Of a DNA stretch of 64,000 nucleotides, positions 9,135 through 17,132 are shown piece by piece. Made by a program: the position numbers and the translations under genes. The notes beneath the pieces were generated by a model. It was not told the DNA's origin, searched no databases, and saw nothing but the letters and a program-made list of their open reading frames with translations. The stretch is from Candidatus Limnocylindrales bacterium. Lineage in GTDB: Bacteria; Moduliflexota; Moduliflexia; Moduliflexales; JAUQPW01. Location of the stretch: contig DATMBG010000039.1 of NCBI GenBank assembly GCA_035559535.1, positions 12,816 to 76,815 on the forward strand, given 5' to 3'. Position 1 is the stretch's first letter, and the number at the start of each line of letters is the position of its first letter.

Positions 9135-9950
9135 CTGAAAACGAAACAGGTGAGTTTAAAAGATGCCGTAGATCTTATCCGGGATGGATCCAAGATTGCC
9201 GTTGGGGGTAATAGCCTTCATCGGTCTCCATCGGCTATCATTCGGGAGATAGCGCGGCAAAAAAAGAAAGATCTGGAGATTATTAAGACGGCCGGAGCTT
9301 ATGATATTGATTTGCTCTGTGCGGCCGGGTGTCTGGGAGCCGTCTCTGCAGGATTCGTTGGATTTGAGGCGGAATTCGGTCTGGCACCTAATTTCAGGAA
9401 AGCTGCCGAGAGTGGCCAGATCCAGGTTAAAGAAAATTCTTGTTATACGGTTATATCTGGATTACGGGCCGCTGCATACGGGATTCCTTTTCAACCTACT
9501 GCCGGGCTTTGGGGGAGTGAACTGCCGGAGGCTGCAGGATTTAAAAAGGTTCAAGATCCTTATTCAGGGGTAGAAGTTTATGTGGTTCCGGCTCTAAAGC
9601 CGGATTGGGCTATCTTGCATGTACAGGTGTGTGATCCTTATGGAAATGCACGGATCTACGGTTCTACCTTTGAAGATGTCTTAATGGCTAAGGCGGCAGG
9701 AGGAGTTATTCTCTCCACCGAACAAATCGTATCTTCTCAGGAATTGAGTACCCAACCCGAATTAACCCAAATTCCAGGTATATTTGTAAAAGCCGTAGTC
9801 GAAGTTCCCCGGGGCGCTTATCCTTGCAGTTGCTATCCCTATTACGATTATGATGGGGATCACATTCGTCAGTACCTTGAACTCTCCACCGATGGGGATC
9901 GTTTGGAGGAATATCTTTATTCCATGGATATGGAGGTTGTTGGGAGCTAA
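9135..9950 (+). CDS. CoA-transferase family subunit A, probable CTG start
   Basis: About 272 residues. The N-terminal VSLKDAVDLIRDGSKIAVGGN is the usual opening of family I CoA-transferase alpha subunits (glutaconate/3-oxoacid type). DPYGNARIYGSTFEDVLMAKAAGGVILSTEQIV is the family's central block. These two-subunit enzymes move CoA between carboxylic acids. Start choice: AAGGAGGTGAG at about 9119-9128 is a near-perfect ribosome site. It lies 9 bases before CTG 9135 but about 24 before the in-frame GTG at 9150; an in-frame stop (9126) closes the frame upstream. I therefore prefer CTG, giving five extra residues (KTKQ before VSLKD). The subunit B gene follows 87 bases later. Confidence 0.85.
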   Translation: MKTKQVSLKDAVDLIRDGSKIAVGGNSLHRSPSAIIREIARQKKKDLEIIKTAGAYDIDLLCAAGCLGAVSAGFVGFEAEFGLAPNFRKAAESGQIQVKENSCYTVISGLRAAAYGIPFQPTAGLWGSELPEAAGFKKVQDPYSGVEVYVVPALKPDWAILHVQVCDPYGNARIYGSTFEDVLMAKAAGGVILSTEQIVSSQELSTQPELTQIPGIFVKAVVEVPRGAYPCSCYPYYDYDGDHIRQYLELSTDGDRLEEYLYSMDMEVVGS

Positions 9951-10037
9951 CAGAGGGAATAGGGGAGCTAGAAAGGAGAAAAGAACGGTTGTTCTCCCTT
10001 CTCCAACTCTCCCATTCTTCTACTCTTCGACTCGAAT

Positions 10038-10754
10038 ATGTGGACTATTTCGGATATCATGGCCGTTTCCATGGCCCGTCTATTAAGAAATGGCGAGACC
10101 GTTTTTCATGGTGTGGCTTCCCCTCTTCCCATGGTGGCTATTCTCCTGGCCAAGAAGCTCCATGCTCCGGATCTGATTTATATCAATATTACCGGAGGGA
10201 TAGATCCAGAACCAGCACGGCTTCCTCACTCTACGGTCCATCCTGAGCTTTTTAAGGGATCGGCCATCATCTTTAGTTTACAGGATCTATTTGATCTGGC
10301 AGCCCGGGGCGATTTAGATGTTGCCTTTTTAGGAGGAGCTCAAATTGATCAACACGGGCGAACAAATATGACGGCAATAGGATCTCGCCAACATCCTAAA
10401 ATTCGCCTTCCCGGAAGTGCAGGAAGTGCTTCCATTATGCCGGTGGTAAAAAGGGTCATTCTCTGGAGGACACGCCATGACCGTAAAACTTTTGTAGAGC
10501 GATGTGATTTTATCACGGCAGATGGGAGGGTTGAGCGGGTTGTCACCCCTTTATGCATTTTTAAGAAAGTGGATAATATCCTCCAGGTTGAAAGCATTCA
10601 TCCCCATGCTTCACGTGAAGAAGTCCTTGCAAATACAGGTTTTGAAGTCCGATTCCTTCCCGATTTTCATATAACTCCTGAACCCACCCCTGAAGAGCTT
10701 AAGTGGCTTTCAGAAATCGATCCCCATCGGGTTCGAGACATTGAATTTTCATAA
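10038..10754 (+). CDS. CoA-transferase family subunit B
   Basis: 238 residues with the beta-subunit pattern DIMAVSMARLLRNGETVFHG, then LPMVAILLAKKLHAPDLIYI, VAFLGGAQIDQHGRTNMTAIG and KIRLPGSAGSASIMPVV. The place where acyl-CoA transferases carry the CoA-accepting glutamate (ENG or ESG type) reads INITGGI here, so that glutamate seems absent. That occurs in IpdAB-like relatives that act on ring CoA esters rather than transferring CoA. This is my reading from memory of the family, not an alignment. The ATG at 10038 has no clear ribosome site. The gap before it holds a purine-rich inverted repeat (GGAGAAAAGAAC near 9976 and its partner near 9990-10000), which may couple or tune translation of the pair. 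Confidence 0.82.
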   Translation: MWTISDIMAVSMARLLRNGETVFHGVASPLPMVAILLAKKLHAPDLIYINITGGIDPEPARLPHSTVHPELFKGSAIIFSLQDLFDLAARGDLDVAFLGGAQIDQHGRTNMTAIGSRQHPKIRLPGSAGSASIMPVVKRVILWRTRHDRKTFVERCDFITADGRVERVVTPLCIFKKVDNILQVESIHPHASREEVLANTGFEVRFLPDFHITPEPTPEELKWLSEIDPHRVRDIEFS

Positions 10755-10772
10755 TCGGGGGGAAAATAATAC

Positions 10773-10802
10773 TTGACTTAAAATTTAATCCTAGGGTATG
10801 AT
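10773..10802 (+). promoter_or_regulatory. Sigma-70-type promoter upstream of AIM24 gene
   Basis: TTGACT (10773-10778), an 18-base spacer and TATGAT (10797-10802) match the housekeeping consensus well. It starts 18 bases after the stop of the CoA-transferase B gene and predicts a start site near 10809, leaving a 5' leader of about 180 bases. Confidence 0.6.
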
Positions 10803-10808
10803 AACATT

Positions 10809-10989
10809 TACATATCTAATCTAAGCGGTGACCGTCATCATTACGCCGCCCGTTTTCTCGTGTGGGTATCTCAGCTTGTTCAGGATTTCGACTCAACATA
10901 GCGGCCCTTTCTAAGGGTGACTCTGTGGGTTACTCCTGCAAGTTTAACTTTATGATTGCTTTATAGGGATTTCTTGAAGGAGAAAAGCC
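10809..10989 (+). other. Long, possibly structured 5' leader of the AIM24 gene
   Basis: Downstream of the promoter the leader contains a CCCTT-TCT-AAGGG hairpin near 10903-10915, and next to it a GTGACTC/GGGTTAC pairing (two wobble pairs) near 10917-10933. The ribosome site GAAGGAG is at about 10976. I do not recognise a riboswitch class in it. Confidence 0.3.
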
Positions 10990-11664
10990 ATGAATTATGA
11001 GATTATGTACCACCCGTCTTATTCCCTGGCGATTGTAAAGCTGGAAGCTGGTGAATTCCTCTCTGCGGGTGCAGGTACGATGGTCAGTATGTCCGATAAC
11101 ATCGTGATGGAGACCAAAGGGCAAAAAGGCGTTCTGGGAATGCTCAAACGGTCTGTTTTAGGAGAGGAGTATTTCTTTATCAATACGTTTCGTGCGGAAG
11201 GCGGGAGCGGCGAGATCACATTTGCACCTCCTTTCCCAGGAGATATCCTTTGTTATGAGCTTTATAACGAAACCATTTATGTACAATCCGGCTCTTATAT
11301 CGGATCCTCTCCAGATATTGCCATCGATACCAGATGGAATGGATCTAAAAGCTTCTTCTCCCGGGAGAGTCAATTCCTGCTCAAAATCAGTGGGAACGGA
11401 CCTCTTTTCATAGCCAGTTACGGAGCTATGTATGAAAAGAATCTGGCCAAAGGTGAAAAATATCTGATAGATACCGGGCACCTGGTTGCGTTTACCAACG
11501 GAGTTACTTATGCCATTAAAAGGGTTGGCGGCCTTAAACCGACTATTCTCGGTGGTGGGGAGGGGGTCGTTTGTGAATTTACAGGACCCGGACGTATCTT
11601 TATTCAAACCCGTAGTGAAGATGCCTTTCTCGCCTGGCTGCTATCAAAATTGCCCAAGAAGTAA
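10990..11664 (+). CDS. AIM24 / TIGR00266-type family protein
   Basis: 224 residues that fill the AIM24 domain end to end. Recognisable blocks are LEAGEFLSAGAGTMVSMSDNI, ETKGQKGVLGMLKRSVLGEEYFFINTF, GDILCYELYNETIYVQSGSYI and the C-terminal GEGVVCEFTGPGRIFIQTRS. It is a predicted all-beta trimeric protein without signal peptide or membrane segment. The yeast namesake affects inner-membrane organisation, but the bacterial role is unknown. It has its own promoter and a strong terminator, so it is a single-gene unit. Ribosome site GAAGGAG lies about 8 bases before ATG. Confidence 0.88.
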   Translation: MNYEIMYHPSYSLAIVKLEAGEFLSAGAGTMVSMSDNIVMETKGQKGVLGMLKRSVLGEEYFFINTFRAEGGSGEITFAPPFPGDILCYELYNETIYVQSGSYIGSSPDIAIDTRWNGSKSFFSRESQFLLKISGNGPLFIASYGAMYEKNLAKGEKYLIDTGHLVAFTNGVTYAIKRVGGLKPTILGGGEGVVCEFTGPGRIFIQTRSEDAFLAWLLSKLPKK

Positions 11665-11743
11665 GCCAACATCTGCCCTGACCTTTACAAAAACCCCGTT
11701 TCCCTTAAAAGGATTTCTGAGGAATAGGACTTTCAAATCCTAT

Positions 11744-11771
11744 AAAAGCCGGATAAATTTATCCGGCTTTT
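11744..11771 (+). terminator. Perfect 28-base terminator palindrome
   Basis: The 14-base arms 11744-11757 and 11758-11771 are exactly complementary (AAAAGCCGGATAAA and its reverse complement). With A-run and T-run flanks it is a typical intrinsic terminator and could work in either direction. It ends the AIM24 transcript. Confidence 0.85.
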
Positions 11772-11855
11772 TAGTAAAAGCGTCATTTGATTTTGGAATT
11801 CATCATCAATCTTAAAACCTAAAAACAGGCTAAAACGTATCTTTATTTGTTCCAA

Positions 11856-12998
11856 ATGCGGCCTCTATCCCTCCAATCCTTAGATGAGCGATTACAAAAG
11901 GCCACCGATCAGGAAGAAGCCCCGGGTATCACGCTTCTGATAGCTTATAAAAGTCAATGCATTTATCATAAAGCCTTCGGCTATGCCCAGCTAATTCCAG
12001 AAAAAAAAGTACTGACCCTGGAAACCCTCTTTGATGTGGCTTCTCTTACCAAGGTTTTGGCTACCACAACGGCTATTTTATTGCTTCTTAAATCGGGGGA
12101 GATTTCCTTACACGATCCGATTTCCAAATATTTTCAAGAGTTTCATACTTCTGAGAAGAGTTCGATAACCGTTCGACATCTTTTGACCCATTCATCGGGC
12201 TTGCCGGCTTATTACCGGTTTTACCAGGACCTTTGGAAGGAAGACCAGAAACGAGGCGGGGGATTTCTTTGTACACAAGCCGCCAAGGAACAGGCTATCC
12301 AAACAACCTTAACCCTGGATCTTGTCTATCCAACCGGACAGGATTATAAGTATAGCGATCCAGGATTCATCCTGTTGGGAGCTCTGATTGAAAAAATTAC
12401 CGGTATGGAGTTGGATAAGTTTTGTCAACAGGAAATCTGGCTCCCGCTGGGGATGAAAAATACTTTTTTTAATAATTTAAAGGAAACTTTGCCGGCAGCC
12501 TTTCGGCAAAACTCTCGGAAATTTGCTGCAACCGAATATTGCCCCTGGCGTCAAAGGGTCCTGTACGGGGAAGTTCACGATGAAAATTGTTATGCCATGG
12601 GTGGGATTGCCGGACACGCCGGCTTATTTTCAACCTCTGAAGATATTTACCTTCTTGTGAAGAAGCTGCTGGATTGTTATCAAGGAAAGGATGACTGGAT
12701 TCCACCTTCCTGGGTCCGAGAATTTTTCACCCGACAACATTTACCGGAGCACTCTACCTGGGCTTTAGGTTGGGATACTCCGGCCTCCCAGGGTTCTACC
12801 TCAGGGACGTACTTCTCTAGGGAGTCTGTAGGTCATACGGGGTTTACAGGGACCTCTATTTGGATAGATCTTAAGAAAGATCTGGTTGTTATCTTACTAT
12901 CCAATCGGGTGCATCCTTCTCGAAGTAATCAACGATTTGCTAAACTGCGACCGGAAGTTCATGACATGGTGCAGCAGGTGGTGAGCAGGGGATTGTAG
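11856..12998 (+). CDS. Serine hydrolase, class C beta-lactamase/DD-peptidase fold
   Basis: About 380 residues. Catalytic motifs of the family: SLTK (SxxK) in DVASLTKVLATT, and YSD in YKYSDPGFILLG at the YxN position. HTGFTGTS near the C-terminus takes the place of the KTG/HxG box. The block HLLTHSSGLPAYYRFY is typical of EstB/AmpH-like hydrolases. No signal peptide is evident from either possible start, so a cytoplasmic esterase or murein-peptide hydrolase is more likely than a periplasmic beta-lactamase. The start is uncertain: ATG 11856 is used, an in-frame TTG at 11847 is also possible, and neither has a clear ribosome site. mpl follows 51 bases later, suggesting a link to cell-wall peptide recycling. 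Confidence 0.85.
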   Translation: MRPLSLQSLDERLQKATDQEEAPGITLLIAYKSQCIYHKAFGYAQLIPEKKVLTLETLFDVASLTKVLATTTAILLLLKSGEISLHDPISKYFQEFHTSEKSSITVRHLLTHSSGLPAYYRFYQDLWKEDQKRGGGFLCTQAAKEQAIQTTLTLDLVYPTGQDYKYSDPGFILLGALIEKITGMELDKFCQQEIWLPLGMKNTFFNNLKETLPAAFRQNSRKFAATEYCPWRQRVLYGEVHDENCYAMGGIAGHAGLFSTSEDIYLLVKKLLDCYQGKDDWIPPSWVREFFTRQHLPEHSTWALGWDTPASQGSTSGTYFSRESVGHTGFTGTSIWIDLKKDLVVILLSNRVHPSRSNQRFAKLRPEVHDMVQQVVSRGL

Positions 12999-13049
12999 GC
13001 AGGGAACAGAAAATTTACTGCCTACTATCCTCTACTTCCCCCCATAGAA

Positions 13050-14522
13050 ATGGATCAAATTAAAAAGATTCACATGATTGCCATATGCGGTACAGGTATG
13101 AGTTCGCTGGCTGGTATGCTGAAGAGTTCGGGATATGAGATTACGGGATCTGATGATAATGTCTATCCACCGGTCAGTACGCAGTTGGATAAATTAGGAA
13201 TTCCCTACTTTAAGGGCTTTAAGCCTTCCAACCTGGATCACCACCCTGATCTGGTCATTGTAGGAAATGCCATGTCCAGAGGTAATCCCGAGGTAGAGGC
13301 TATGTTGGATCGGGGGCTTAAACATACTTCTTTTCCCCAGGCCCTCTCCGACTTCTATCTCAAAGACAAACATCCCATTGTAGTAGCCGGAACCCATGGA
13401 AAAACCACCACCTCTGCTGTAATCGCCTGGACGCTGGAGTGTGCTGGCCTAGATCCTTCCTTTATGGTGGGTGGAATCACCAAAAATTTTCATAGTAATT
13501 ATAAACTGGGTTTGGGAAAATATTTCGTGGTTGAAGGGGATGAATATGATACGGCTTTCTTTGATAAAACCCCTAAGTTCCTCCATTATCGACCCCGTTC
13601 GGCCCTTATCACCAGTCTGGAATTTGACCATGCCGATATCTATCAAGATTTAGATCAGATTCGGGAGGAATTTAGAAGATTCATCAGGTTAATTCCCCAG
13701 GATGGCCTTTTAGTAGCCTGCATAGATGATCCTCGGGTTCGGGAACTGGTTCAAAAAGTGAGGGTACCCTTGGAAACCTATGGATTCTCCCGAGAGGCCC
13801 AATGGAGGGCAGAGGATTTGAAATTCTCTGAAAAGGGAACCGAATTTACCATCTATCGCGGAAAAGAGGTATTTGGAAACTTTTTCACAGGTACCATGGG
13901 CCGTCACAATGTCCAAAACCTGTTGGGTTCGGCGGCACTCCTTGCCGGATTGGGACTTTCCGCCAAGGAGATTCAGGAAGGATTAGAGACTTTTCAAGGT
14001 GTCCGAAGACGTCAAGAGCTGGTGGGAAACGTGGGAGATGTTATCGTTCTGGACGATTTTGCCCACCATCCTACGGCGGTTCGAGAAACCCTTCAAGCAG
14101 TAAGATCTCGATACCCCGGTAGACGGTTATGGAGTATCTTTGAACCCAGGAGTGCTACCAATCGACGTAATGTCTTCCAAAAGGAATATGTCCGGGCTTT
14201 TAAAGAGGCCGATATTGTTATCATAGCCGATGTTTATCTTCCTGAGAAGGCTCCGGAGGGAGCTCGTTTCTCCCCGGACCAACTGGCCGAAGATTTGACC
14301 CAGGAAGGTAAAAACGCCCGGCATATTAGCGGAACAGATCAAATTATAGCCTACGTGATGGAAAGAGTCCGGCCCGGAGATGTGATCCTCTGCATGTCCA
14401 ATGGTGGATTTGATGGGATTCAAGGAAAACTTGTGAAAGCCCTCCATTTAAAGGAAAACCTGAGGTCAGGGCTGCCGGAAGATACCAGGAAGTCCAGAGA
14501 CCGGGAGGCAGGAACTCTTTAG
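13050..14522 (+). CDS. mpl: UDP-MurNAc:L-Ala-gamma-D-Glu-meso-DAP ligase (Mpl)
   Basis: Mpl reattaches the recycled murein tripeptide to UDP-MurNAc in the cytoplasm. The 490 residues follow the Mur ligase order. An N-terminal dinucleotide-like fold (HMIAICGTGMSSLAGMLKSSG, SDDNVYPPVSTQL) is characteristic of Mpl rather than MurC. The ATP-binding GTHGKTTTSAVIAWT, the central LEFDHADIYQDLDQI and the C-terminal DDFAHHPTAVRETLQA follow. Its presence implies meso-DAP peptidoglycan. It lies just downstream of a beta-lactamase-fold hydrolase, probably in one transcript. The hairpin at 14562-14607 follows. The last about 20 residues are charged and loosely conserved. Confidence 0.94.
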   Translation: MDQIKKIHMIAICGTGMSSLAGMLKSSGYEITGSDDNVYPPVSTQLDKLGIPYFKGFKPSNLDHHPDLVIVGNAMSRGNPEVEAMLDRGLKHTSFPQALSDFYLKDKHPIVVAGTHGKTTTSAVIAWTLECAGLDPSFMVGGITKNFHSNYKLGLGKYFVVEGDEYDTAFFDKTPKFLHYRPRSALITSLEFDHADIYQDLDQIREEFRRFIRLIPQDGLLVACIDDPRVRELVQKVRVPLETYGFSREAQWRAEDLKFSEKGTEFTIYRGKEVFGNFFTGTMGRHNVQNLLGSAALLAGLGLSAKEIQEGLETFQGVRRRQELVGNVGDVIVLDDFAHHPTAVRETLQAVRSRYPGRRLWSIFEPRSATNRRNVFQKEYVRAFKEADIVIIADVYLPEKAPEGARFSPDQLAEDLTQEGKNARHISGTDQIIAYVMERVRPGDVILCMSNGGFDGIQGKLVKALHLKENLRSGLPEDTRKSRDREAGTL

Positions 14523-14561
14523 TATTTTTTTGTCAAATTTTACAGTAACTGCTAGGTTCTG

Positions 14562-14607
14562 CCCTCACCCACGGCCCCTCTCCCACAAGGGGCCGTGGGT
14601 GAGAGGG
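14562..14607. repeat. CCCTCACCC-type long hairpin after mpl
   Basis: The left arm 14562-14579 (CCCTCACCCACGGCCCCT) pairs with 14588-14607, with one small bulge and an 8-base loop. It belongs to the CCCTCACCC...GGGTGAGAGGG type of dispersed palindrome, seen in a larger form at 57750-57930. It probably also limits read-through between mpl and the leftward lipoprotein gene. Confidence 0.7.
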
Positions 14608-14680
14608 AGCAAAGTACTGCGTGTTTACCGTTAGTTAGAAAAAGGTACTTCGTTAGCTGATTTGGATTGTTAAATCTCGA

Positions 14681-15106
14681 TCATTGAATATCTAAAACCG
14701 CCGAGACGATATTGCTGGTACCTCCAGCATCTTTCACGTAGAGATTAACTTCGAGTTGTGAGGATCTGGGGGTAAAGGAGTTGACAGGGACAGGTATATG
14801 GAGGGTTTTGGGAGCTCCGTTAACTCTGAAAGAGATAGGAGAAAGAGAAGGCCCGTTGGTGATAAAGATGTGAATCGTTCCAGAGGTTATTCGCTCAGAA
14901 CCAGGTGTATAATCAGTAGTCAGGGTTACAATCTGTCCAGGACTGGCCGGATTCGGGGTAATGGTCAGTGAAGATAAAGACGGGGGAGCAGCAACCGAAG
15001 GTGGAGAGTAGGGAAGAGGACCCCTTAAGCCACAGCCGTAAAGAATCCCTGGAGTTATCCCGATAAGAATCCAAAACAAAAGGTTTTTGTTTATCTGTCG
15101 CATCAT
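14681..15106 (-). CDS. Small lipoprotein with LptM-like start and Ig-like domain
   Basis: 141 residues. An N-terminal charged and hydrophobic signal (MMRQINKNLLFWILIGITPG) ends in a lipobox ILYGC with predicted lipidation at Cys25. Right after the cysteine comes CGLRGPLPYSPP, which resembles the CGxxGPLYxP start of LptM/YifL, small lipoproteins that assist LptD maturation. Instead of stopping, the chain continues with a Pro/Ser linker and about 95 residues of beta-rich sequence (SLTITPNPASPGQIVTLTTDYT...) that looks like a single immunoglobulin-like domain. Whether it works with LptD is unknown. It is transcribed alone, divergently from the glycerate kinase gene. Confidence 0.7.
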   Translation of the reverse strand: MMRQINKNLLFWILIGITPGILYGCGLRGPLPYSPPSVAAPPSLSSLTITPNPASPGQIVTLTTDYTPGSERITSGTIHIFITNGPSLSPISFRVNGAPKTLHIPVPVNSFTPRSSQLEVNLYVKDAGGTSNIVSAVLDIQ

Positions 15107-15222
15107 GGGGTAACCTCATCATTTATGTAGGTTAGAAGTATTCAAATCTCAGTCGCATCTTTCAGATAAACCTTATAAAATAAAGCTTTCTATTTGTCAA
15201 GTTTATATCGAAGGAGAGAAGT

Positions 15223-16557
15223 ATGAAGATCCCATCACGCTTACGAGAAAATGCCCTGGCTATTTTTAAGGCAGGACTTCAAGCTGCAGACCCTTTAGAA
15301 GCTATTCATCGCCATGTCAAACGGATGGGCCTTAAGCTTCAGGTGGGCGAAAAGGTTTACAATCTTTCAGATTACGAGAGGATGTATGTAATCGGAGGAG
15401 GAAAAGCCGGAGCTTCCATGGCCCGAGCCGTTGAAGATCTTCTAAAAGGTCGAATTACGGCCGGGCTTGTCAACGTGAAGTATGGGCATTTAGCCGATCT
15501 GGAGGTTATTCGGCTCAATGAAGCAGGTCATCCTATTCCCGATGAGGCAGGGGTTCGAGGCACTCAGGAAATTGTGGATCTGGCGCGTCAGGCCGGAGAC
15601 AAAGACCTGGTCATTTGCCTCATTTCTGGAGGTGGCTCGGCCCTTCTTCCTCTTCCTGTTCCGGGGATCACCCTGGAGGAAAAGCAAACGGTCACCAAAC
15701 TTCTATTAGCCTGTGGAGCTACCATCAATGAGATAAACGCACTGCGAAAGCATATCTCTCAAATTAAAGGAGGTCAACTGGCCCGAATCGTTATGCCGGC
15801 AACCCTTATCAGTCTGATTCTCTCCGATGTCATCGGAGATCCTCTCGACGTCATCGCCTCAGGACCCACCGTACCCGATGAAAGTACCTTCCAAGATTGC
15901 TGGCGAATTCTTGAGAAGTATCAATTGGTGGATCGGGTCCCTCACTCTGTTCTTAACCATATTCGTGGAGGTTTATCCGGTCGGATTGCGGAGACCCCTA
16001 AACCCGGTGATCCTGCCTTTGCTAAAACTCAGAACCTCATTGTCGGTAGCAATTTCCTGGCCGTTAAAGCAGCCGCCCAAAAAGCTAAAGAACTGGGTTA
16101 TAACACCCTGATTCTCTCCTCCTTTGTGGAAGGAGAGACCCGGGAAGTAGCTAAAGTTCATACGGCAATCGTCAAAGAGATTTTAAACTCCGGTAACCCT
16201 ATTCCTCCTCCCGCCTGTATCATCTCGGGAGGGGAAACTACCGTGACCCTCAAAGGAGAAGGATTGGGTGGAAGAAATCAGGAGTTTGTGCTGGCTGCCG
16301 CTTTAGATATAGCCGGTTTAAAAGACGTGGTAGTACTGAGTGCTGGAACCGATGGAACCGATGGCCCCACCGATGCAGCCGGTGCTATCGCCGATGGATC
16401 TACCGTGCAGCGAGCCAAAGAGTTAAAGCTGGATCCTTTTAAATACCTCCAGGAAAATGATTCCTATCACTTTTTTCAACCCCTTGGGGATTTGATCCTT
16501 ACAGGACCTACCAATACCAACGTGATGGATTTACGAATCATGCTGGTAGGTACTTAG
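15223..16557 (+). CDS. Glycerate 2-kinase, MOFRL family (GckA/TtuD-like)
   Basis: 444 residues, the usual size for the type II glycerate kinase family. The N-terminal DUF4147 part contains YVIGGGKAGASMARAVED and CLISGGGSALLPLPVPGITLEEK. The C-terminal MOFRL part contains GGETTVTLKGEGLGGRNQEF and SAGTDGTDGPTDAAGAI. Members phosphorylate D-glycerate at the 2-position (product 2-phosphoglycerate) in serine or C1 assimilation and in tartronate/hydroxypyruvate pathways; some are annotated as hydroxypyruvate reductase. The ATG has AGGAGAG about 7 bases upstream. The following proline-rich gene overlaps its stop by one base, so the two are probably co-translated. Confidence 0.9.
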   Translation: MKIPSRLRENALAIFKAGLQAADPLEAIHRHVKRMGLKLQVGEKVYNLSDYERMYVIGGGKAGASMARAVEDLLKGRITAGLVNVKYGHLADLEVIRLNEAGHPIPDEAGVRGTQEIVDLARQAGDKDLVICLISGGGSALLPLPVPGITLEEKQTVTKLLLACGATINEINALRKHISQIKGGQLARIVMPATLISLILSDVIGDPLDVIASGPTVPDESTFQDCWRILEKYQLVDRVPHSVLNHIRGGLSGRIAETPKPGDPAFAKTQNLIVGSNFLAVKAAAQKAKELGYNTLILSSFVEGETREVAKVHTAIVKEILNSGNPIPPPACIISGGETTVTLKGEGLGGRNQEFVLAAALDIAGLKDVVVLSAGTDGTDGPTDAAGAIADGSTVQRAKELKLDPFKYLQENDSYHFFQPLGDLILTGPTNTNVMDLRIMLVGT

Positions 16558-17132
16558 TGGCAAATTCCTTGGAAAATATTCCCATGAGAAGGCTGGTTTT
16601 GGTCTCCCTTGTAGGGATTCTTCCTTATTTTTGGGAGATAAGGTATCCTGATTCGGGAGAGATTTTGCGGGATAAGTTAGTTCAGGCAGGTCCTGTCCAG
16701 CCCAATATGCCACAGACCTCGCCCCCTCCACCCCAGGCCCCTCCTCCCCTTCCAACCCGACCCATTAAACCTCAAATCCCTCTACCCATTCCCCGTCCCC
16801 GGATCGTACCGATCCCTCCGGCCATGCCAGGGATCCCGGCAGACTTCGAATTTCTGTTAATCCCCATAAGAACCAACCTTCTCAAGGCAGGTTTCAATTC
16901 CAGAAGAGGTAATATCCGGGTGGCCAGCCTGCGTATTCGATCCGTCATAGCTGAATTAGACCTGCTCCGGCAGTGGTTCCCGGATACGGCCCCTCAAATT
17001 CAACAGGCTCAAAGTAACCTGAATGAAGCTCTACGGCTTTTGGATCGAAACAGACCCGATGAAGCGGTCAGAATCCTCCGGGAGTCCGAAAAAAATCTCG
17101 ATTCGATCCTGAAAGGGGATGATATCAGGTAG
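16557..17132 (+). CDS. Proline-rich, probably membrane-anchored or exported protein of unknown function
   Basis: 191 residues from GTG 16557, whose first base is the last base of the glycerate kinase stop; ATG 16584 (MRRLVLVSLVGILPYF) is an alternative that puts a hydrophobic N-terminus at the very start. Layout: a hydrophobic segment, a long Pro-rich stretch (about residues 50-95, SPPPPQAPPPLPTRP and similar), then about 90 residues of helical sequence with Leu/Arg heptad-like spacing (IRSVIAELDLLRQWF, QSNLNEALRLLD). I recognise no family. The Pro-rich part may span the periplasm or wall. Its last 8 bases overlap the end of the convergent GTPase gene. Confidence 0.65.
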   Translation: MANSLENIPMRRLVLVSLVGILPYFWEIRYPDSGEILRDKLVQAGPVQPNMPQTSPPPPQAPPPLPTRPIKPQIPLPIPRPRIVPIPPAMPGIPADFEFLLIPIRTNLLKAGFNSRRGNIRVASLRIRSVIAELDLLRQWFPDTAPQIQQAQSNLNEALRLLDRNRPDEAVRILRESEKNLDSILKGDDIR

